Source: Symsagittifera roscoffensis | Lineage: Eukaryota; Xenacoelomorpha; Acoela; Convolutidae | DNA: 64,000 bases | NCBI RefSeq assembly: GCF_963678635.1 | Contig: NC_087071.1 | Span: 15,044,864-15,108,863, forward strand | Direction: 5' to 3' | In this document: positions 57,068 to 64,000 of the stretch, one piece after another | Numbering within the stretch: the stretch's first letter is position 1 | Layout of the letters: each line of letters starts with the position of its first letter | Position numbers and translations under genes: made by a program | The notes under the pieces: generated by a model | What the model was told of the DNA's origin: nothing | What the model saw: the letters and a program-made list of their open reading frames with translations, nothing else | Database searches by the model: none

Positions 57068-58530
57068 ATGGACAACTTCGATTTGAACGAATTAATGGAA
57101 TTAGTGGAGGCATACGTAGGACGGATGATAGATGCGATCTATCGTCGGCTGAGTGATCGAGACTTCGCTCTTGATGCCTCAGAGGTAGTCATGTTGCTGC
57201 TCGCCCTAATAAACATCTTAGGGCTTGATAACCGTGGGGTCAGCCCCACGGAAGTCTTATTGATGGCCGCATATGGAGAAAGAGGAGTACTAGACCGCCC
57301 AAACATGAGGGTAATAAGGTGGAGAAACTGGGCTCTCTCAGGAAGTGACTTTGCGAACGAGATCCCGGATTGGGAAGGTCCAGGACCTACCAACCAGGTG
57401 AGATGCCTCTGCCAACCAAGCGAAGGCCTGGTCTGAGAAGAATGCATCAGGAGATGAACAACGAGACTGCCTCGTCTAGATCACAAATGAGAGCAGCTGT
57501 GCCACCAAAGAGGGCGAGAGTAGAAGAAGAAGTTCAGACAAACGAGACCCTGCAAGACCTCAACGGAACGATAGAAGAACTGGAGAAGATCAGAAGGGAG
57601 CTGGATGAAATGAGCAAAAACATGGTCAGTATGGAAGAAGACAGAGATATGTGAAAAAGACTGTTTGAAGATTGCAACAAGAATAAGGGAAAGTGGATGA
57701 AGATATAGAGCGCTTGAGGCGAGATTACAAGGAGCGATCAGAGCGGCTGGCCTTGACGACAGCCGTAGAAAGAGCGATACTTGCAGGGAATATTCCTACT
57801 GGGCAGTCACTGATGGAACTTTCGACGCTTCGCGAGTTGAATAAAACGACGAAGACGCAACTCCCAGATACAACTGGTCGAGTGACAGTCCCGGACCCGA
57901 GTGACACCCTAGGTGACCCAGTCGAGGAGCAAACAGTGAGAAAATTGATAGAAACAGCTGGACAATTAGTCGCTAATAGGAGTTCGCCAGGTTCAGGGTT
58001 GACTGCAACCTAGGGATCAATAGATGATACGGGCAGAGTACAGCTCTCCTAAGTGACGAGTGTGAGGACGGAGCTAGTAACACAACGTTACCAACAAAGA
58101 GTTCGAAGGTCCCATACAGAAAGATACGAGAGGTGCCGATGAAGAAAGTGCCAGAGTGATTAACGTCCAGAAGAACAACCAGATGGAGAATAACTTCACA
58201 GGAGTTCCAGAGACGGATCCGCGAGCCTGCTTCAATCGATCGACTTGGAGCCCAGCAGTAAACCTGCCGCAACCGCCACTTGGGACATCATATCTGATAA
58301 TGGGTGACAGCTTAGTGAGAGTACTCCAGAACCTGAGGACCTCCTGGATCACCACGGTGATGGCCTTCGGAGGTGCAACGATAGCCCAGCTATTTCGAAT
58401 GGCGGAGCTGATGAACCCAGGGAGAATCCCTAACATAATGATCCTAATAGGGACGAAAAATCTATCTAGAGGCTCGGATGAGGAAGAGGCACAATGGGAG
58501 TCTATTTGGTGCGCCTATTTACAATGATGC
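57068..58530 (+). pseudogene. ORF3 of Element 3: N-terminal region and start of SGNH domain
   Basis: MDNFDLNELMELVEAYVG start, an insertion/deletion at 57,360-57,440, coiled coil, IPDPSDTLGDPV, a stop at 58,011, then the SGNH start: YLIMGDSLVR keeps GDS (58,296-58,325), but block III reads IGTKN instead of GTND, so the oxyanion Asn is displaced. Ends in a stop at 58,527. Confidence 0.75.
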
Positions 58531-58652
58531 TGTGCCTATTTACTACTCTCTGGCAGAAATTTAAGTGAGCGGTACTGACCGTCTGCACAATGATGGTAAG
58601 CCTATTTACTACTCTGGCAGAAATTAAAGTACGCGGTACTGACCGTCTGCAC
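58521..58652 (+). repeat. 66-bp tandem duplication inside the SGNH region
   Basis: Two copies of ACAATGATGxT...GTCTGC, about 66 bp each (58,521-58,586 and 58,587-58,652). It replaces the middle of the SGNH domain and brings stops in every frame. Confidence 0.75.
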
Positions 58653-58675
58653 CGTACTATTGAGACGAAAAAAAT

Positions 58676-59446
58676 TTGACATCGACAGGAAGGAGTCATA
58701 ATGAAGGAGTCATCAGGTGGAACATCATACTGAGATATCTGGCGAGTTGGAATGCTAGACGGATGATCCTTATGGACATTGAACACGAGCTGAGAGCTCT
58801 GTATCAGGCCAGACTAACCACCGATGGGATCCACTTTGATAGTATCGAAGAACAAGCCTGGATAAACAGAGTCTTCCAGGAGCGACTGGATGAAATGGAA
58901 GTCGAGCTCTTTGACACGGGAGTGCTAAAGAAGGAAGGAACAACGAACGAGCAGGCAATTTCAACCTTTGTGCCCCCTAAACTGGAAACACGCGTGGGAA
59001 CGGTCCCAGCTGTGACCTACAGGCCGCAAAGCTCTATCGAGCCAGGGCAAAGGACAGATGTACACGATCAATTGGGAAAAGCGCCAGTAAGAAGAACCAT
59101 TCCTCCAAGGCGAAGGTTAGGACCTGTCAACCCGACCGCGAAGACGACAAGCACCTCGAGATCAGAGACTAGATCAGAGACAACGAGTACCAGTCGAGAG
59201 GAGCGACGACCAGACAGGAGCTCTGTGATGAGGTCGAGGCCCATACCTTCTCCCTGGCATATCTACAAACGGGATCTGATAAAATTGAACCCTCAGACGG
59301 TAAGGTTTGCAGCAGATGCCCTAAGGATGTTAAATGGAGTGAGACTATCCGTCAACGGACTGTACTCAATCGCAGGCGTGGACTGGTTGATATCCGCTGG
59401 CATAAACTTCAGCTCCACGATCCACGAACGCCTTGAGATTTGCTGA
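58676..59446 (+). pseudogene. ORF3 of Element 3: end of SGNH domain and linker to second fold
   Basis: 256 codons. VIRWN..., then TTDGIHF holds the block V Asp-His; a basic Ser/Thr-rich linker follows. VRLSVNGLYSIAGVDWL runs straight through the point where Element 1 has its TAG, showing that the two halves of ORF3 were one frame. Ends by a frameshift at 59,440. Confidence 0.8.
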
Positions 59447-60783
59447 CTTAGAGGGACTGCCCTCAAACAATACATTGGGTCCAGCAATTGCAAGACCTTT
59501 GCAAGATGTAAAACTGAATCTTGATGAAGGAAATTGAGAAGAAAGGCCCGGAAGATTCTTGACAACGAGGGCACCACTAGGACAACACGTGAAAATGTTC
59601 AAGCAGATACGAGCACCCCCAGGTCTAGTAAAAGATAGAGCGTACCCGAAACAATTGACTCAAGAAGGCGATGTTCAGAGATATGGTGGAATGAAGACGA
59701 TTAGGAAAGAAGAGACAATCTTTGCAGCGTATGACAAAGCAGAAATTAGAAAAGCAAAGATTATGATAGGTGCGAACTCAGACTTCGTACGTACCTCCAA
59801 GTCTCTCTTTTGGTCCGACATTATGTTGTCAGCGGTCGACCTGGACCTGATGCAGTCGGTGTCAATGGCAACCGGAGTACAACAACAGAGGGAAATGAAC
59901 CCGATCACATACGCATTTGCCGGTATGAACGACCATCTACACAGTAGGGGTTTCCTGAGCAGACTCAGAGAGCCTACGACGGCCGAAGACGCAGTATGGC
60001 CAGCTATAAAGGATATACTCGAATCGGTGGGTGAAGTAGTGGAAACCCTGAAAGAAGGTGCCTTCCCCAAGACAACACCGGTATCCGTGTTTGCACTGTC
60101 TCCGGATATGCACATCTCCCGGAAAGACTGAAATTTTATACGCGATGGTGGCGTTGCTCTCGGAAAGGAAACATGATGTGATCATATCTGCCCCAAATCG
60201 CGGAAGAGAGATGGAGAACCTTAGACCACTTAGAGCGGAAATACCTGCTGTGTGGTCTGACATCTCGAATGCGATGCGAGGATTTAAGGACCAATCACTA
60301 CACATGTTAGTGTTAGACGAAGTACTGGGGTTAGAACTGATCAACTTCAGCCGACAACTTCAACTGAAACTAGGAATTGACTATGACCATCGAGTAATCG
60401 TAGCGATGTCAAACGACTTATGATTCCGAGGAATGGAAGTAAAAGAGGAAGGAGGAAGAAGGAAAAATTCGATGGAGACGACAGCTCAATTGGAAGCGAT
60501 GGTACTGAGAACGAAACCAGAGGCTAACAAGTGGCTGCACTTGACCACTCGAATAGCCGCATTGGGCGCGGACGCTTTCGAGCGAGGCCCAGTGATGATC
60601 AGGAAAATCCATGCCTACCTGATGAAAGAGCTAAACCTGGCCGAGAATGCTGAAAAGAAGTCAGCCGAGTTCGTAAACAGAGTGTGCCAAGTAACCCTGG
60701 AAGCTTTCTGGACACAGAATGTAAAAAGAGAAGAAGGCTTCGACCGGACTGACAGCATGCTGGAAGGACTAGGAGCCGGATGA
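59440..60783 (+). pseudogene. ORF3 of Element 3: second SGNH-like fold and following region
   Basis: LEGLPSNNTLGP is the continuation, then 59,559-60,131: AKIMIGANSDFV (block I-like), LFWSDIMLS, TYAFAGMNDHLHSRG (block III-like), VSVFALSPD. Frame changes near 60,100 and at 60,424 lead to LRAEIPAVWSDISNAMRG and a helical part (LRTKPEANKWLHL). Same order as 3,000-1,900 of Element 1. Confidence 0.75.
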
Positions 60784-62050
60784 ACCGCGTCCTTATTGGC
60801 AAAAGTTTAACAATCGCTTTCTCGATACCTGATAAAAGAATTCCTCCAAGCAGTCGTAGAAGTATCGATCGTTGAATTACTAGCCCTGTTCGTGACGTTT
60901 GGAGCAGAGCACTTCGTGAGAAGACCAGCGATACTGCTCACTGAAGGAGTGCAGTAATTGCTACTAGATGGACTTCTAACGTTATTGCAATAACACACGG
61001 AAACTTGGGAGGATTGATGAATCTGACACACTAACGGGAGCAGATGAGCGAGAACTTGAGGAGATTCGACGTGAAGCGACCCACGGATTCCTGGACTAAG
61101 GTAAGAGATCTGCGACATACTCTTATCCAAAACCTCCAGAATTGCTTTGGAACTGGAGAGGATGAGACGATTCAGAGGGAGGAAGACGGCGACGTCATGC
61201 TGGAGGCATGCCCCTGCTAACTGACCTGAGCTTAGCTATGAGTACAGATCCCTTAGCATTGATCAGAGGAGCCACGGAGTTCGTGACAGTGATATACGGT
61301 CCGGCAGTCATGTTTGCGTTCCCTGACGTTAAGGTGGAGGCTTACAGGAAGTCGGTGTTGCACTTAAACCTCATATCAGCAGTGGACGGAAGTACACTTA
61401 ACTGGTGTGAGCAACACGCACTACGAGATGTGATGAGTGAGGACTGGTTATTCGCGAAGATATCAGAGCCGGAGATGACCGTCATAAACATTGATGATCT
61501 CTTCCGAGACAGGATGGGAGAAGTGAATAGAGGGCACATCGAGGTACTCCCGAAGTTCTGGAATCTAAGGCCCGACGATAAAACAAACGGCGAAGTCACA
61601 AGAATTCCTCGACTGAGCGCAGCATACCACAAATTGAGAAAAGAAACGAAGGGCTGGGGCGACTACAAGAAATTGCCAGAAGAAATCCCCGAATTCACTT
61701 TGATCAGAAGGCTGTTGCTCGGAGCAGACTCCATAGTACAAACCCTTAGGTTGAGAGCCTTTGAAACTAATGAAAGGAGTGTAGCCAAATTCTACGAGAT
61801 GATCAACCAGTGCTTTGTGGGCAGAAACGCCGCAGTGCTGCAGTATACGCAGTTTACCTACACGGATGAAACAACGAGAGGACGAATGAGCATTACAGCG
61901 ACTCCGAGGCCGGGACGATTTGACGAGGAATGTGCGAAACTGGATCTAGCGCTTATGGTCAAAAGAGGCAAGGCTGACTTACCAGAAGCCTCCCCAATCT
62001 TAACGAGCGTAAAACCAGAACTAACGGTGGGCGGTACACTACAGACTTGA
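60784..62050 (+). pseudogene. ORF3 of Element 3: middle helical region
   Basis: 60,784-61,207 is broken (LFVTFGAEHFV and LLDGLLTL match Element 1). 61,208-62,050 is open for 280 codons: MPLLTDLSLAM, EFVTVIYGP, FAFPDVKVEAYR, MSEDWLFAKI, ETKGWGDYKKLPEE, NAAVLQYTQF. No known domain recognised. Confidence 0.75.
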
Positions 62051-64000
62051 ATCATGCTAGCACCCTTCGGCACTGAAGAAGTCAAGGTAGTTCACGGAGA
62101 GGAGGAAGATTAGTCAGCTGGCAGGCTAGTTATACCAAAGTTTCCAGATAGAGCAAAGGATGAAGAGCAAGGGCCCTCAAGTTCATGAAAAAATCCAAAA
62201 CGAGACGATAGGCAGGAAGGAAGACGTCAATCGGAAGAGCCTATGCAACAGGATCACGATCAGGCTGAGAAAGAGGACGAAAAGGCTTTGACAGGAGGGA
62301 TGCCCAGCCTGGACTTCAACTTCCTCAGCGTCTTTGAAAACGGCATGGACACGTTTGAAGCGACGACTGAGCCGGGAGATGAGAGAACTTCCACGCTGTA
62401 ACACCCAACGGCCTTCATGGAAACGAACCGGAACTTTCCGGAGAGCAGCTCTCCGAGCAGTTCTAAAAACACCGAGATAAAGAAACTTTTGATGGAATCA
62501 TCAAAGAGAAGAACAATAGAAGGCACTGCCAGAGTACCTTTCTTGGGAACAGCGCCCGAAGAAGAGTAGGAAGTTCAGCATAGAGACCACGAAAATAGGA
62601 CATGATGCAGTATGGCTAGAGTAGCCTTCATGGAAGAGGTCTGGACAGTAGTTCAGAGCTACGGGACCCAGTCTATTTTGAAAATAGGTCTCAACAGACC
62701 ACTAATGTGGGAAGTCCTCGACAAACTCAACGAGTGTGAAGGGAGATTGAGCGAGTTACTGATTGACTCGGCCACTGACGAAAGTGAGGCGAACTCTCCT
62801 ATAAAGATGACGCCGCAAGAAGACAAGGAGGAAGTAGTATATCTGTCAAGATTCCGAAAAAGAACGATGCGATCAAAGTTGGTGATTGCCAGGATTAATG
62901 AAATGAAAATAAAACTTGGCAGCAAAGTGACATTGAGGAAAGCTGGAAAATCAAAGGTGGATTCCGAAATCTCATGGACAGGGTGATGATCAATTGCTTG
63001 CACAGAAAGGATTTTGACTGACGTAGCGATAGTGCCACCCATCCCCATGGAAGGATTAAAATCAGTCAGTCACAAAACCAAGAGGAGTGACCGCACTCTG
63101 ACTGGAGCAACATTAGAAATGGAAATACTCAGCCAATGTGGAGAGAGTACACTAAAAGGTTTCAAACCGTCTCCCATGAATCATGGAAAGGGAAGCGTCG
63201 TAGGACAGCTCGTCCCAGTTGAATATAACCGAATGACAGTGTCGGAAACTGTATCGATTGATGAGCCCTCCGTTGGATACATAGAGATGTTGGAATACAG
63301 AAATTTGGCCAGAGGACACTTAATTGCTCTGGAAGACATAAGTGCTATGGAGACAATGATGCAAGGCACCACCCTAAAGCCGAAGGCCTGCGGGACTCTG
63401 GTATCGTCTGAAATGCACGCGGAAGCAATTGAGCAGTTGATGAGCCTACCATGGACAGCAGTAGTGTTACGATACTTCGAAGAAGAAATGAGAACCACTC
63501 CAAAGATACATGCTCTGATAGCGATACCCTATGGGAGAGCAGAGTTACAACTGAGGTTCGCTTGGTGCATGACTGGACTGACGCGCGGGGAATATGATTC
63601 GGAAGAGAGAAAAAGATCGAAAGGAGAAAAGGTGTTCTTAATGAGGAAAATGAGAGATCTGATAACCCAAGTAGGAGCAGCATTAGCGTGCGCGAAGCGG
63701 AGAGATGCTCTCTGTTTCATTCGATTCATGATAGAACAAATATCAGTGCCAGCCTTGAACACTTGTGTCAAGATGCTATGAGAAGGTGATGAACGAGCGA
63801 AAGCCTTGCTCTTACTAGCGTTTTTGGACATCCATTAGAGTAAGCCGATGCGAGTGAACATGAAGGAGCCTGTGGAGCTGGAACCGATGAAAAAGATTGA
63901 CGAAATGAGGAGATTCTCTAACAAGGAGATGAAGCTCACAAAAGAATCTATGGGAGCACTGCCGAAGTCCAGTGAAAACTGTGGACCGATCAGGAAGAAT
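62051..64000 (+). pseudogene. ORF3 of Element 3: C-terminal part, partial at right edge
   Basis: 62,051-62,611 is acidic and broken. 62,612-62,986: VAFMEEVWTVVQSYGTQSIL, the same block with which Element 1 ORF3 leaves the window at its left edge. 63,014-63,781: open for 255 codons with GSVVGQLVPVEY and RGHLIALEDIS. A stop at 63,779, then open to the window end. ORF3 is thus longer than 2,300 codons in this family. Confidence 0.7.

Larger units (their letters stand above)
50655..58285 (+). repeat. Three tandem copies of the pol-end/ORF3-start segment
   Basis: Each copy starts at TCTACGTAAGG (50,655; 52,086; 55,071) in the integrase C-terminal region and ends in ORF3 just before the SGNH GDS motif (CCGCCACTTG(G/A)GACATC). 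Copy 1 has lost about 1.9 kb at 51,240; copy 2 has lost about 210 nt at 52,365; copy 3 is nearly complete and continues into ORF3. The copies are almost identical, so the duplication is recent compared with the age of the elements. Confidence 0.85.
40640..64000 (+). mobile_element. Element 3: giant family member with rearranged 3' half, runs off right edge
   Basis: LTR/leader 40.64-43.12 kb, gag 43.1-46.1, protease 46.4, RT 47.5-48.5, integrase 48.8-50.7, three tandem copies of the pol-end/ORF3-start segment to 58.29 kb, then ORF3 to the window edge. Same gene order as Element 1 but amino-acid similarity is clearly lower than between Elements 1 and 2. Broken by frameshifts, stops and deletions, including about 190 nt of the RT palm. 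Confidence 0.85.

Overview
The window is eukaryotic repeat DNA, most likely from a nematode of the Caenorhabditis type. The grounds are indirect: 3' splice acceptors of the TTTCAG/TTTTCTAG kind, A/T-rich spacers, and several related Ty3/Gypsy (Metaviridae) elements packed and nested together. A 200-base N run at 19,001-19,200 marks an assembly gap. I see no host single-copy gene, no tRNA or rRNA gene and no CRISPR array. Nearly everything belongs to one family of unusually large LTR retrotransposons, plus one smaller nested Gypsy element and one scrap of a non-LTR reverse transcriptase.

Layout. (1) 1-18,907, minus strand: Element 1, the best preserved copy. Reading leftward from about 18.9 kb it has an LTR/leader of about 3.7 kb, gag (15.2-13 kb), aspartic protease, reverse transcriptase-RNase H, integrase with a C-terminal macrodomain-like module (ends 6,033), a 490-bp spacer, and a very large third ORF (5,542 to beyond the left edge) that begins with an SGNH/GDSL hydrolase domain. 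(2) 18,908-20,960, minus: the 3' end of the third ORF of another family member, interrupted by the gap. (3) 20,961-37,690, plus: an ORF3 tail, an LTR/leader, and Element 2, a decayed gag-pol cut off before the macrodomain. Its LTR is interrupted by a nested 4.5-kb Gypsy element (22,549-27,088, minus) that has no recognisable integrase. Elements 1 and 2 face away from each other, so their LTR/leaders form a long diverged inverted repeat. (4) 37.7-40.6 kb: unassigned sequence with a non-LTR RT C-terminal fragment at 39.0-39.6 kb. (5) 40.6-64 kb, plus: Element 3, a third family member. It has an LTR with a 25-bp minisatellite, a broken gag-pol, a three-copy tandem repeat of the pol-end/ORF3-start segment (50.66-58.29 kb), then a frameshifted ORF3 that runs off the right edge.

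How the parts should work together. Gag coats the RNA. Protease cuts the polyprotein, RT-RNase H copies the RNA, and integrase (D,D35E plus a GPY/F-like module) inserts the DNA. Two things are not part of an ordinary Gypsy element: a TARG1/Poa1-like macrodomain at the end of Pol, and an env-position ORF3 of more than 1,840 codons with an intact SGNH triad followed by a second, degenerate SGNH-like fold. A conserved splice-acceptor-like site lies 73-90 nt upstream of every ORF3 start, which suggests ORF3 is made from a spliced or trans-spliced RNA, as env is in retroviruses. A strongly covarying RNA fold recurs in all three LTR/leaders.

Element 1 is interrupted by only five lesions (two frame changes and three in-frame stops). 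Three lie between domains, one lies near the gag N-terminus and one lies between the two SGNH folds. Ordinary decay and translational recoding both remain possible. Comparisons between elements were made by eye on the translated sequences; no database search was possible.
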